A stretch of DNA of 64,000 bases from Hydrangea macrophylla (Eukaryota; Streptophyta; Magnoliopsida; Cornales; Hydrangeaceae): positions 73,502,634-73,566,633 of the forward strand of contig CM066997.1 of assembly GCA_033977485.1 (NCBI GenBank), in the 5' to 3' direction. How positions within the stretch are numbered: the first letter of the stretch is position 1; each line of letters begins with the position of its first letter. This document shows positions 35,601 through 47,535 of the stretch, one piece after another. A program made the translations under genes and the position numbers. Below the pieces are notes generated by a model that did no database searches, was not told the DNA's origin, and was given only the letters and a program-made list of their open reading frames with translations.

Positions 35601-36574
35601 AATATGTTGTGAAAGAGATAAAAGTGTTATGTGAGATTTCAAAATAATTTGTTTTAAAAATATGAATGAGAAATGTATTTGACTTTGTTAAAAGTTTTAA
35701 ATCAAAATTTAAGGTGTAATCTTCCATGTTATTCGACGGTAGTTTGAGTACAGGATTGGAGAAATAAATGACAAGTGTGTTTATTTATTCGGGATATCAG
35801 GTGGGCTCGAAGAAGTAGAATAACATGAAATTGTCAGTTAGGAATCTGGATAGTATCTTCGAGGCATGTATGATTGGAAGTATAATACGAGGTTGGATTA
35901 AACCGAAATGGAATTTGATGAGGAATGAAAGTCATTTGAAACGTGTTTTTGTTCTATAAGTATTTCGCGATTAGCAGGATAAGGGATTGAATCTACGGTA
36001 TATGAAATAGTTGATTGAAGCATTGACTTGTAGACAGAGTATGTATGTATGATAGTATTCAGTTTTGGTTCACTTCGAGATGAAGGATTGTGTATGGTTG
36101 TTAACCAGTTGAGAGGTATTGGAAATAACTTTCAGTCAAAAAGAAAGATGGGTGAAAGTGAGATGGGTGATTTCTTTTGTTTTGGGTATTGTGATGAAAC
36201 TTTTGAGTTTCAGAAAAGATATGTGACAAGTACAATGAAAGTGTGCGCGAGTTGAGTTCCGAGGCCGCGATGAGATTGAATGTCATGTTTGACTATTGAG
36301 TATGATCTACTCAGGTATTGATGTCCTTACTTATCGAGGTGCTTCGATGTATTACTAGAATGCGGTTTAAATCTTCAATCAGATTGAGACGGCGTCTCTG
36401 AGAATTTATTTTCCTTCATAGCTTGATGATTTATTTTCCTCGTGAGATTGTAATATCTAAGTAGAGATGTGTAGTTTGTAATGAGACAAACGTTGGAATT
36501 GCTTATGAGAAGTCGTCGTGATTTGGTGAGATGGTATAAGTTTGGGGACAAACTTCCTTTTTGGAGGGGAGAGT
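32651..36574 (+). other. LARD interior, non-coding, with hairpin array
   Basis: About 3.9 kb, purine-rich on the plus strand, stops in all frames. The only clear structure is the hairpin array at 33200-33479. A polypurine tract ends it at about 36559-36574. Confidence 0.8.
33200..33479 (+). repeat. Six iterated hairpins, stem GTTGAG / CTCAAC, loop GAATCT
   Basis: At 33200-33219 (GGTGAGAAATCTCTCACC), 33293-33312, 33340-33359, 33382-33401, 33424-33441 and 33462-33479, a GTTGAG-type arm is followed by about 6 nt and its complement CTCAAC. The spacers share ATCTTACGRTAKGTATTGG phrases. Confidence 0.85.
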
Positions 36575-37807
36575 TGTCACACCCGTCCCGGAAAATCTTA
36601 AATGTTTTAAAAATGTAAAATCAGTTTTTGAGAATTATCAATATTATTTGGTAATTGTAGAATTGGTTGACTGTGGTCAACGGAGGGTGTCAAGTGAGGA
36701 CACGGTAATTCGATATCCATTGAGGCATTCGTGTGATTAAATGACATTTATACGATTTAAATGTTATTTGACTTATCTGGTAAATTGTGAATAGAAAATT
36801 TACCTGTGTAGAGTAAATTTCTAGTAGTTTTGATATTGATAAATATCATTTTGAACCCTGTGGTGAGAATGTGAGTGACACGTTGCATAAAATGTAGGTG
36901 GTATGGAGATTTCACAAAATTAGTTTTCAGAACGTAATTACAGACACAAACGGAACTTAGACAAAAACTTTTATAATTTATAGTTTTCACTCGTGAAGTC
37001 ATAAAATGGACGTGCACGACGTTTCAGGGGGTAATTAGAAGATTAGAGAACTCGTGGGGAGTTACACACGATTTCCAAAAGTCGTGCCTATATATAGAAA
37101 ACCATGAGATATTTTCATTAGTTATAATTTTCTAACCTAAATGAAGAGAGAGGCAAAAAGGGGATTTATTGCTTCGAGCTTCAAGACACAAATCGACGAA
37201 CTTCCGATCGTCAACTTTTTTCCAAATTTTATATTCGAACTCCTTGAGGTATTAGCTACGTTTTGATGTCTATTAGGCCACATTTGGCAAATTTTTTCCG
37301 AAAAGCTAATTTTAAGAATTTGGGAAAACATGTGTATACTTGTAGGAATCGCTTGTAATCGGATATGCAACGTTTAATTGGTATCCTAGTACTTTTCCCT
37401 GAAGTATTAGAGATATAGCACGAGGTATGAATTCTTGACTTATGTTATATAGTCGATTTTGGATGCTTTAAATATCGAACATGATTTGTGATCCGGGCAA
37501 AATTCATGTGGTAGTTAGGCCCGTTAATTTACTCGCGAATACGTATGAAAGCATGTTTGTATGGTTATGTGAGTATGCTAAATGTCTATGTGGGTCAAAG
37601 GGGAGGTTATACAAATTCATGCCGGGGGTAAGCTTCTCGATGTTTGAGAATTTAGTAGCGACGGCTACTGTGCATGGTTTGGGAGAAGGCCCAGCCAGGG
37701 CACTGGATGAGTAGTTTAGGAGAAGGCCCAGCTACGGCATCAATTCCATTACCGTGTGAACGTGTATCTCTCTCCCTAGCGATTATTTGTTGTTGTGATG
37801 ATATTGA
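36575..37807 (+). repeat. LARD 3' LTR, first part
   Basis: Matches the 5' LTR from TGTCACACCC to GATGATATT, about 98% by eye, with a short internal duplication of GGAGAAGGCCCAGC near 37680-37730. It is interrupted at 37808 by copia B. Confidence 0.9.
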
Positions 37808-39287
37808 TGTGGGGAATATGCCCTCAAACCAGTTAGTTGGACAATGGAATATCAAAATGCATTTATGTATGTTAGTTCATGAGATGAATATTAGACTGAA
37901 ATCCTTAAACATCATTGCATGTGGTTCATTTGTGTATGCGATTACACATGTGAGATATGAATCACAAATCCTTGTTGTTTCAAATAAGTCACAGTGGATG
38001 ATAAGCCTGGATAACTTATCAGGTATACACTGTAGCATAATTAACGTCTACGGGGTAGAATGATGAATCTCATTCATAAGAGTCTTTGACTCTTGGTTAA
38101 TATGCTAGTGCACACGGTGCATTGACGGACCTGAGTTAAACCTATTGACACCTAAACGCTGTCACCGTCAATAGGAACTCAAAACTTGTATAGGGATACA
38201 TGTCCTTAATCCTGAGACAGTTATGGACGCAAGTTGTATGCTTGGTTGCTTTGACTTACCAATCAGTGAGGTCTTGCAAGATCAACACCTGGGTATCTTG
38301 GGTAAATCAGGTATGCAATGTTGCGAACATATATTGTCAAGATGGAATTCTACCCTCTTCTATAAAACGAAGAGTAAGTATTCCCTTGAGAATGTCACTA
38401 GGAGTGATTACTGAGAGCTGGCCAGTCTTGTCAACAAAGTGTTATTGTTGACTTGTTTAGTAATCCAAGCGTAGTGAATGATACTTGAGGAATAAAAGAT
38501 GTACTATCTATTGGGTCGACAGTATCTTAACACATACATCCCAATAATAGATACGAATACTGCCTGGTAGAGGGACATCCGTATCATATTATACAAGTCT
38601 AGCAATCACTTATGTATGTGTGATTATGTTCTTATGCACTGGAGTGCAATTATCATTTTATAGTGGCATTAATAATAATTGATTAATTATTGATTCCTTA
38701 GTTAAGAGTACTGACTAGATGGAATAATAATTAATTGGAGCCAGTAATTAAGAACCTAGGAGGTCCCACTCTTAGCTCCGCCAGAATGCTTGGAAAGGCA
38801 AATGAGAATGCTGTCAAGAGTGGTTCAATCGATCGAAGTTGTTTCGATCGATTGAAGTCTAGACAGATTCGATCGATCGAAGTCACTTCGAGCGATCGAA
38901 AGTAAGGTCGGTTATGGGAATCTATAAATAGGGCAGCTGCGTCCAGAAATTGGAGTTCGTCGTTTTGACGTACCAGCTGCTGCAGAACCTGTTTGGGGTT
39001 CCCAAACCTTCCCTATTCTCACTACAAGGGTTCCCACCAACCCTAGCCACTCCGGGAGCATTCAAGGAGACATAAGGGTGAAGATTTCCTGGAGGTTGCT
39101 ACTGCACATACAAGGAGAAGGACAAAATCAGAATTGGGTTCAAGACCTAAGGTATAGAATCTTTTCCATCTTGTTATACGCATCTATAGAATTAACGAGT
39201 AGTAGATCCGGGCTACCAATAAAAGTTTTTGTAACTTGTTCTTTCCGCTGCGCGTTTAAATTTAACTTTAAACCTGTTTTCCCTTCA
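37808..39287 (+). repeat. Copia B 5' LTR (1480 bp)
   Basis: Motif cluster 38823-38900, TATA box at 38923-38930, candidate splice donor AAG|GTATAG at 39152, then primer-binding site TTGGTATCAAAGC at 39289 (one base off the copia A site). Confidence 0.93.
38823..38930 (+). promoter_or_regulatory. Copia B promoter: CGATCGATCG cluster plus TATA box
   Basis: Four variants of TTCGATCGATCGAA (38823-38900), then TATAAATA at 38923-38930, 22 bp after the last copy. The 3' LTR keeps the same layout (45309-45416). Confidence 0.7.
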
Positions 39288-41078
39288 ATTGGTATCAAAG
39301 CCTCGCTTGTTTGGATCTATAGATGCGTTTTGGAACACTAGTTTTGATTTGCATGTTGATTTTCGAACTGTTTTTGAAACTGCATCGTCACAGATCTGTT
39401 TTTGCAGTGTTATCGCAGCAGAATACAAATCTGTGATTGCATTGGATGCATGATGGATTCGATCGATCGAAGTAGCTTCGATCGATCGAAGATCCTCAGT
39501 TCTCAATCGATCGAACTAGTTTCGATTGATCGAACTTTGGCTATGTTCGATCGATCTAATGGTTCTCGATCGATCGAGACTGCTTTTCATTCCAAGTGTT
39601 CAGTTTACAGATTTAAAGGTTTTAAAAATATTTACTTTAAATTTTTATTTATTCTGTAAGTTTTTCAAAACATTCTGTGAAACTGAAAGTTTAATTGATT
39701 GAACTATGTTCAATCGATCGAAGGTTCAATCGATCGAACCTTTGTCGATCGATCGAAGTGTGACAGAAAACTGTGATGTAGTTTTAAGTTCTATTTCAGT
39801 ATGTAAAGAGTTTATATACTGTGTGAATCAATTAGGGGTTCCATTGGTACATATATTTGTTATATATATGCGTGGTAGTGCGTGCGACTAACCCTCTTGC
39901 AGCAAGCTTAGTCCGCTGTCTCCCATGGCACCAAGACTTTTATTTTTATATTTAATTGTTTGAGATTGGTGGATATTATGTTTTGATTGATGGTTTGGTT
40001 TTAAGGCATATGTAAAGGGCGCTGCGACTTCAATCCTACGAAAAGGAAAGTCGCACCGGTTTCTCTAGCCTTCTCCATTTTATTGTTGTTATTTTTATTT
40101 CTAGATAAATTGTAAGCTTCGAAAGAAGCATATGACTAATGTAATAGAATTAGAAAGTCCATGAAGATGGAGCAAGGAGCCATTATCCATGAAGATGGAG
40201 GTGGAGGCAATCAAACCAAGAAGGAGTCTCTATGGAGATAGAACCATGGGAGATGGAGGCATTGTTGAATGCTTTTATTTCATTTTAGTTTTTTGTTTTA
40301 TATGCTTGGTTGTGATTGGCATTTTATATATTGATAATGCTTGCACGCACGTAAAATAGATTTTCTAAAGTATAATTCAAAAACCTTTCCTATGCATTAG
40401 TAAACACTGGGTGTTTATGGGTAATGTGAAGAAATTTTTTTTTTCAAAATTAAAAATTCCTATTAGTTCATTGTAAGTATGAGAAATACTCTTCCATATG
40501 GAGGATATTTCTTATTGATTACTAGATATGAACTTCTTATAAAAATCTAGTGGGAGAGGGACTTATTTTTATAACTCCCACGGTCTTCCATAAACGGTTC
40601 ATTGTAAGGTGGATAGTATAATCTGTGTCACCCAGCCATGAGTGATCATTCTATACGGAGGATATACTATTCATTGGTTACTAGATATGAACTTCCTTTG
40701 GATAGAATCAATGAGACGTGTTAGAGGGTGACCACTACACTGAGGCACTACTTGAGGCGGTTGTCATTGGATTCTAGTTAATGGTGATCACTAGCTAAGC
40801 TATGGGTAAGGGACTCCACACGGAGCATTATCCAGAAACTTAGAGACCAAAAGTTCAGGAGTCATGAGTTGTTTTGTAAGAGTTGCACGACATTCATGAT
40901 GGGATTCCCAATCAGGCTATGAGGTTATGATCGCCACACGGAGACTTAATTTCATAGGCCTGACATCCTGAAGACAATTAATGAGTTGGTTAAGGGAATT
41001 CCAATGTATCATATAAATTGTCATATTCATGATTTCCATATTGTAATTCTGTTATATTATTTGTATTTCAGATTCATT
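39288..41078 (+). other. Copia B untranslated leader
   Basis: Collinear with the copia A leader: CGATCGATCG copies (39456-39575 and 39690-39760), the GCGACTT...AAGTCGC hairpin (about 40022-40052), and a TATTTCAG acceptor at 41064-41071, 7 nt before the gag ATG. Confidence 0.75.
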
Positions 41079-41921
41079 ATGTCTAGCCCACTTGCTATAA
41101 CCATGATCCAGAATAAGCTAATTGGAAATAACTACGTTGAATGGAAACTGGAAATGGATGAGTTATTAACTGCTAATGGATGTAAATACGTTCTTACCAT
41201 TCCCTGTCCAACTATTCCAAGCCATGACACCCCAACAGATCTTGCGGATCAATATTGGCAGTGGATAAGATTAGATGGTATAGCTCGCTCTAGCATCTTA
41301 GACTCTTTGTCTGATGTGTTGAAACAGCAACATCAACCTTTGAACACTGCCTGTGCTATAATATTGAACATTGAGGAGATGTTTGGGGAGTTGAGCCGAA
41401 CTGCAAGGCTTAGAGCCTTGGAGTTAGTCATGGACACCAGAATGTTGGAAGGAACTTCAATAAAAGAGCATGTTTTTAAAATGGTTACCTATTTCAAAGT
41501 ACTGGAAGTTCTGGGTTCCAACATTGATGGTGAGACTCAAGTTGACATAATCTTGCATTCGTTACCTTCATCATTCACTCAATTTAAAAGGGTTTTTAAA
41601 ATGAGAAAAACAGTTTTTTCAACAAGTGAGTTGATGAGCTCTCTTGAGGCAACGATGGATATAGTCAAAGAGGAGTCAAATGTTCAGAACATTGGAATGG
41701 CTTCATCTTCTGGAACTAAGCCTAAGGGCACATGTTTAGAGAAGGAGAAGCAAGGCTCAAGGATAGGTGAGCCTAACCCAATTATTGGGAAGAAGGCAAG
41801 ACTTGGAAAGGGAAAGGCTGATGCTATGCCGAAAGGAAAGTGCTTCCATTGTGGCGTGAGAGGGCATTGGAAAAAAAACTGTGTGGAATACTTGACTGCC
41901 AAAAGGCAAGGTATGATCTAA
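41079..41921 (+). CDS. Copia B gag (280 aa), intact
   Basis: Open from the ATG at 41079 (MSSPLAITMIQNKLIGNNY) to a TAA at 41919. The copia gag core is followed by a basic linker and a CCHC zinc knuckle, CFHCGVRGHWKKNC, near the C-terminus. The frame extends upstream to 40986, but the downstream ATG is chosen because it lines up with the copia A start and follows the candidate splice acceptor. It ends soon after the zinc knuckle, where copia A reads on into protease, so it makes a free-standing gag. Nucleocapsid/capsid role inferred from family. Confidence 0.85.
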   Translation: MSSPLAITMIQNKLIGNNYVEWKLEMDELLTANGCKYVLTIPCPTIPSHDTPTDLADQYWQWIRLDGIARSSILDSLSDVLKQQHQPLNTACAIILNIEEMFGELSRTARLRALELVMDTRMLEGTSIKEHVFKMVTYFKVLEVLGSNIDGETQVDIILHSLPSSFTQFKRVFKMRKTVFSTSELMSSLEATMDIVKEESNVQNIGMASSSGTKPKGTCLEKEKQGSRIGEPNPIIGKKARLGKGKADAMPKGKCFHCGVRGHWKKNCVEYLTAKRQGMI

Positions 41922-44280
41922 TCACTAGTTTTTGAAGTAAGTTGAAAAACTGATACTTCAACTACTTGGGGCACTGATTCTAAATTTTCTGATTATATCT
42001 GTAATTGTTGCAGGGGATTGGAAAAATAAGAATGTGCAGTGATTTGAAGATCTTGATTGCCTTTGGGATCTGATGCAAGAGTTGCTATTAGATTAGTAGT
42101 TTTGTATTGTGATAAAACTCATGGAGTTATTAGATGGATTTCAGTTTTGAATTAATGAATAATATTTATTCTTTTGATTTTGGTACTGAAATTGTTGATT
42201 AAAAGAAAGTGTTCTTTTAATGTGATCTAATAACTTGTCAAGCAAGTATCTCACTGATTTACTCTTGTTTCTCATATATTATCCAACGTAGTATTTAGAT
42301 AACTCATGGGTATTTAACCATCTAAAAGGATAGCACCTTCAACTAATTCTATAAATCTTTTGGTTTAGAGGTTAGATCACATTAAATCTAAATGGGATAA
42401 ATGGGGAGTAAATGATCGGATCCTAGACTCTTTTGGTTGCAAAGACCATTGCCTATTTGTAAATCCTATTTAGAGAGTAAACGTGATCAGATCATATTAA
42501 TCTAAATAGGATAAATAGGAAGTAGAGGATTGGATCCTAGACTTTTTGGTTGCTAAGACCACTGCCTATTTGTCAATCCTATTTAGAGGTTAATGTGATC
42601 AGGTGATTTTTCTTTTTGAAATATCACACGACCAAGGAATTAATAGAATTAAGGCATACTCACGTATGTGGGCCAATAAACATTAGAGTTGTAAAGTAGT
42701 TTTGGCTACTCCAGATACTGATATAGATTTACTTATTGCACCTTCATCCTCAATTTTGAAGAAATTCAAAAGTTTTGGAATGAAGAGTAATTAGTAAAAG
42801 AATATCGTTGCTTTTGATTTAATCAAAATGGTGAGTATCTGTCTAATGTGTTTATTGTCTATAAGAGATAAGAATGAAACTCTTTCTCGATCATCTACAC
42901 ATAGTGCGCCTCCACGGGATGGTGTAGCAGGTAGAAGGAACTACCTTCTTTTAGATATGACTGGGTCATGAGATGAGTTATTTAGAGTTACTACTGTTCC
43001 TTGTTTTTCTCGATGGAACCACAATGTATGTACTGGATCTTATTCAAAAGCGAACCATTCCAATAGACATCCCCAAAGGTTGTGAAAATGATGGGACTTC
43101 TTTCTCATGGTAACTTTGGATAAGGATGCCTAACACTAAGGTGTAAAGGAATGATGAGCCTTTTGAATCTAGATTAGAAGTATAATACTTCTGTAGTGTT
43201 TCCAGAGAAAACAAAAGTTGGTTGAAGACCAAATTTTGCAAAGGAAAGATAATATAAAAGAGTAAAGTTATTTATATCTTAAAGCAATCTATAAATCATC
43301 AGGAACTAAAATCTACTACCTCTTCATTCGTTCCTACATTGGTGCTTCATTGTAGTGGGAGAATTCTCAACGTTGTTGAAATCCACTGGTACATTAAAGT
43401 TTTGTGATAAGGAAGCTCTGGTATATAATTTGCATAAGTCTACGGACTTAATCAATCATCCAGAGATAAGCACATCTGTTTTGACATGTTGGTCAAAATA
43501 CTTTGGATTTCTCTGAAGTGTGGATGTGGCTTAACTAGATGAAAGGATCCTTGCACTAAGGAAGTGTGGTGGTGATTATGGTTCCCCACAATGATAACAC
43601 CTTTATCATTACGAGATGTCAAAGTAGTGTTATCAATGATTGTGGTTATGTTTCTTCAGTATATTTGATATTTATGATCTCGGCGAGGCGAGCAATAATC
43701 TTTGGATTATGCTCATTCAAGATCGGAAAGTTAAGGTAATGAGATTATCTCAAACTTCTATATCATAAAGTTACTGGCAAGATTCAACGTAGAACATTTC
43801 GATAAAGGTTATTCACCTTTTGAACATAACCTATTGCTCTTTCAAGACTTGTAATCTTAGGATGCAAGATGAAAGAGGTTGCATGAAAGGTGTATCATAA
43901 GCCTAGGCTGTTGATAAACCTTGTATGTGATGTTAGGTATGGGATATCTGTTAAACCGTCGAGGTTGTTCACAGATATCAGTCCAAATGGAAGTCCAATT
44001 CACTGAACTATCATAAAGCATATATTCTCTAGGGCTTGAGAAAGAACTAGTAGATACATGCTAGATGATGTTGTTTTTGGACAATGTTCGAATTAGCTTT
44101 ACTGGGCACATGTTTGGTGACGTCTTTTTGTCTAGGGATATAGTATAACATGAAGATGTTCTACTATGGATTGTTTCAGTCGATGATCATCAGTCCCTAT
44201 GCAAAACCTTAGGGTTAAGGATTTTGACAAGTCACGTAAACAATGCTGGTGTTTGTTTGTAACGCTAACTGGTTATGAGT
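41922..44280 (+). pseudogene. Copia B pol, heavily decayed
   Basis: DNA-level matches to copia A pol remain in order (for example GCACTGATTCT / ATCTGTAATT near the protease, GGTGTAGCAG in integrase, CAGATATCAGTCC in the RT-RNase H region). Every frame is closed, however, and parts have been lost or rearranged. A 115-bp tandem duplication lies at 42375-42604. It ends in a copia-type polypurine tract, GCAAGTGGGAGTT, at 44281-44293. Confidence 0.8.
42375..42604. repeat. 115-bp tandem duplication inside decayed copia B pol
   Basis: Two copies beginning GATCACATTAAATCTAAATG (42375) and GATCATATTAATCTAAATA (42490), each with GGATCCTAGACT and CCTATTTGT. Confidence 0.8.
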
Positions 44281-44293
44281 GCAAGTGGGAGTT

Positions 44294-45773
44294 TGTTGGG
44301 AATATGCCCTCAAACCAGTTAGTTGGACAATGGAATATCAAAATGCATTTATGCATGTTAGTTCATGAGATGAATATTAGACTGAAATCCTTAAACAACA
44401 TTGCATGTGGTTCATTTGTGTATGCGATTACACATGTGAGATATGAATCACAAATCCTTGTTGTTTCAAATAAGTCATAGTGGATGATAAGCCTGGATAA
44501 CTTATCAGGTATACACTGTAGCATAATTAACGTCTACGGGGTAGAATGATGAATCTCATTCATAAGAGTCTTTGACTCTTGGTTAATATGCTAGTGCACA
44601 CGGTGCATTGACGGACCTGAGTTAAACCTATTGACACCTAAACGCTGTCACCGTCAATAGGAACTCAAAACTTGTATAGGGATACATGTCCTTAATCCTG
44701 AGACAATTATGGACGCAAGTTGTATGCTTGGTTGCTTTGACTTACCAATCAGTGAGGTCTTGCAATATCAACACCTGGGTATCTTGGGTAAATCAGGTAT
44801 GCAATGTTGCGAACATATATTGTCAAGATGGAATTCTACCATCTTCTATAAAACGAAGAGTAAGAATTCCCTTGAGAATGTCACTAGGAGTGATTACTGA
44901 GAGCTAGCCAGCCTTGTCAACAAAGTGTTATTGTTGACTTGTTTAGTAATCCAAGCATAGTGAATGATACTTGAGGAATAAAAGATGTACTATCTATTGG
45001 GTCGACGGTATCTTAACACATACATCCCAATAATAGATACGAATACTGCCTGGTAGAGGGACATCCGTATCATATTATACAAGTCTAGCAATCACTTATG
45101 TATGTGTGATTATGTTCTTATGCACTGGAGTGCAATTATCATTTTATAGTGGCATTAATGATAATTGATTAATTATTGATTCCTTAGTTAAGAGTACTGA
45201 CTAGATGGAATAATAATTAATTGGAGCCAGTAATTAAGAACCTAGGAGGTCCCACTCTTAGCTCTGCCAGAATGCTTGGAAAGGCAAATGAGAATGCTGT
45301 CAAGAGTGGTTCGATCGATCGAAATTGTTTCGATCGATTGAAGTCTAGACAGATTCAATCGATCGAAGTCACTTCGAGCGATCGAAAGTAAGGTCGGTTC
45401 TGGGAATCTATAAATAGGGCAGCTGCGTCCAGAAATTGGAGTTCGTCGTTTTGACGTACCAGCTGCTGCAGAACCTGTTTGGGGTTCCCAAACCTTCCCT
45501 ATTCTCACTACAAGGGTTCCCACCAACCCTAGCCACTCCGGGAGCATTCAAGGAGACATAAGGGTGAAGATTTCCTGGAGGTTGCTACTGCACATACAAG
45601 GAGAAGGACAAAATCAGAATTGGGTTCAAGACCTAAGGTATAGAATCTTCTCCATCTTGTTATACGCATCTATAGAATTAACGAGTAGTAGATCCGGGCT
45701 ACCAATAAAAGTTTTTGTAACTTGTTCTTTCCGCTGCGCGTTTAAATTTAACTTTAAACCTATTTTCCCTTCA
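44294..45773 (+). repeat. Copia B 3' LTR (1480 bp)
   Basis: Same length as the 5' LTR, with about 19 differences by eye. The motif cluster and TATA box are retained. Confidence 0.93.
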
Positions 45774-46581
45774 ATTAAGGCATGAATTGTCATACATGCA
45801 TTTGTTTAGAATTGTCCACTCAGCATATAGCTGAGCAATGGAGATTTACTCCATTGCAAGTATGAAGAAAGGAAAGATGGAATGCGAGAGATGAGGCCGT
45901 TGGGATCATTCGGAGGAATTAGGGTATAGATTTTTGTAACCGAATCATAGAAGTTCTGGATCGTTTTTGGGTTGATGTAATATTCTTTTGAAAACCTTTT
46001 TAAGTTGGTTGGAAGTGACCTGGAACTCTTGAGTCCGCGTCTTGATGTTTAACACGTTGAATTTCATGTTTTATGAATTGTTGTAGCACTTATGAGATTT
46101 TGATCCAAACGAGTCTTTGACTCGTTCCATTAATGTTTTCAAAGCTTAGACATGCAGTCTAATATATTTATATACCTTTGGTAAAGTTTCAGAACGATTG
46201 GGAAATTTTATGTTGAGTTTTGTCATAATTGCGACATTTTCAAAAAAGTAAAAATAGGCAAAAGTGGGCTGCCCGTGAATAGTGTTTTTACAAAGAAAGT
46301 ACCTTTTTCGGAAAATATTGAACTGCTCTATTTTGCTTTTAGGGTACATTTGGGGTCCCTAATAACACTTTTATAGTTAATTTGAAATATAATTAACTTT
46401 TCAAATTGATACGGATTTTACGAACTCATAATTCAATGTTTTGTTTTTCTTCCAAAACGAACTATGTTTTAAAGAGTTTCTTTAAGTTCTTTTCCGCTGC
46501 TAGTGTTATAGAATGATTTGGATAAGCCTCGGTAGCGTGCCACGTGTCCTATTTCCACCCGTAGCAGGATGGGTCGTGACA
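45774..46581 (+). repeat. LARD 3' LTR, second part
   Basis: Resumes the LARD LTR after copia B. The first about 45 bp (to TTGTCCA) have no match in the 5' LTR; from CTCAGCATATA it matches 31891-32650 closely and ends GTGACA before the ATTAG duplication. Confidence 0.88.
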
Positions 46582-46586
46582 ATTAG

Positions 46587-47535
46587 TTCTTTGTTTGGGA
46601 AAACCAAAAAAAAAAAAAACAAACAAAACAAAACAAAACAAAACCAAATAAGGCATAGCCCAATTTGGGTTGTGTTGTGCCTTGTTTGTGTTAGTGGTTT
46701 GTTTGGGAAAAGCCAAAAAAAAAATAAATAAATAAAATAAAACCAAACAAAACACCAAATAAAACAAAACAAAACCAAACAAGCTAGTGACTTGTTTGGG
46801 AAGAACGAAAAAACATACAAACCACAAAACCAAAAAACGGTTGTGTTAAACAAGATACAACCTACAATTGTTGACTTTTGGGTTTGTTGAACCAAATTGT
46901 AAATATTTGTAATTATTGCTTGAAAAGTTGATTGAATCATTATTAGTGGATCAAATATTTGTAAAAGTTGAATGGAATTATAAACATTTGTAATTATTGT
47001 TTGAAAAGTTGATTGAATCATCATTTTTAGAATAAATTAATTTTAAAAGTTGACCTAATAGTAATAAGGGTTGTTTTGTGGATGAAATGACCAACCTACC
47101 CTTACAAAATGACAAAAAAATGAAAATAATCATTAAAGGGAAATGGAACAAGAAAGAAAAGTAAGGGTAAAAATGTGATTTCCAACAAATCAAAAAATGA
47201 CAAATTAGGACAAATAGAAATTGCCCCCGACCCGATATATTTATTTTTTGGGGGGTAGAAATAGTGTAATTCCGTGATTTTTTTTTTGGTACAGACAAAA
47301 CTATCCCATAATTTTTTCACGAAAATTTTGTATTATAAGCTTAATTTTTTTTATTTATTTATATCAATTTCACTTTGATATTTGTTTGGCAGTGCGTGTC
47401 CAACTTTAAGTGTATCAGATTGTTTAAAAGATTATAAGCTATTAGCACGGTATTTTAAAAGATTATAAGATATTACCAGATTATTATAAGCTTTAAGTGT
47501 ATCAGATTATTTAAAAGATTATAAATTATTTATGG
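46587..47535. other. A-rich intergenic stretch, no gene seen
   Basis: Contains three copies of TTTGTTTGGGAA-type phrases followed by long AAAAC runs, and an 84-bp tandem duplication around 46901-47030 (TTTGTAATTATTG...TTGATTGAATCAT). The 172-codon minus-strand frame here is a product of the A-rich sequence. Confidence 0.6.

Larger units (their letters stand above)
37808..45773 (+). mobile_element. Copia B: non-autonomous copia (7966 bp) with intact gag and ruined pol
   Basis: LTRs at 37808-39287 and 44294-45773 (1480 bp each; starts TGTGGGG and TGTTGGG, ends CCCTTCA) differ at roughly 19 sites by eye (about 1.3%). The flanks ATTGA and ATTAA differ at one base of a presumed 5-bp duplication. 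The family is that of copia A, with similar LTR blocks, leader and gag. Gag is open but the pol region is full of stops. Young LTRs with a dead pol mean recent mobilisation in trans. Confidence 0.9.
30695..46581 (+). mobile_element. LARD: non-coding gypsy-type LTR element with copia B nested in its 3' LTR
   Basis: LTRs start TGTCACACCCGTCCCGG at 30695 and 36575 and end GGTCGTGACA. The 5-bp target duplication ATTAG (30690-30694 and 46582-46586) is perfect. The primer-binding site ATTGGTATCAGAGC follows the 5' LTR and a polypurine tract TTTTGGAGGGGAGAG precedes the 3' LTR. The 3.9-kb interior (32651-36574) has no frame longer than about 70 codons and no recognisable gag or pol, the definition of a large retrotransposon derivative. 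It must have been moved by proteins of another element. Copia B later entered its 3' LTR. Confidence 0.9.

Noticed and set aside
38200..38451. 63-83 codon frames in copia B LTRs
   Set aside because: They occur in both LTR copies, overlap in different phases and match nothing; LTR sequence only.
46506..47024. 172-codon minus-strand hydrophobic frame
   Set aside because: Produced by long A/AAAC runs (poly-F and L on the minus strand) across an LTR end; no domain.
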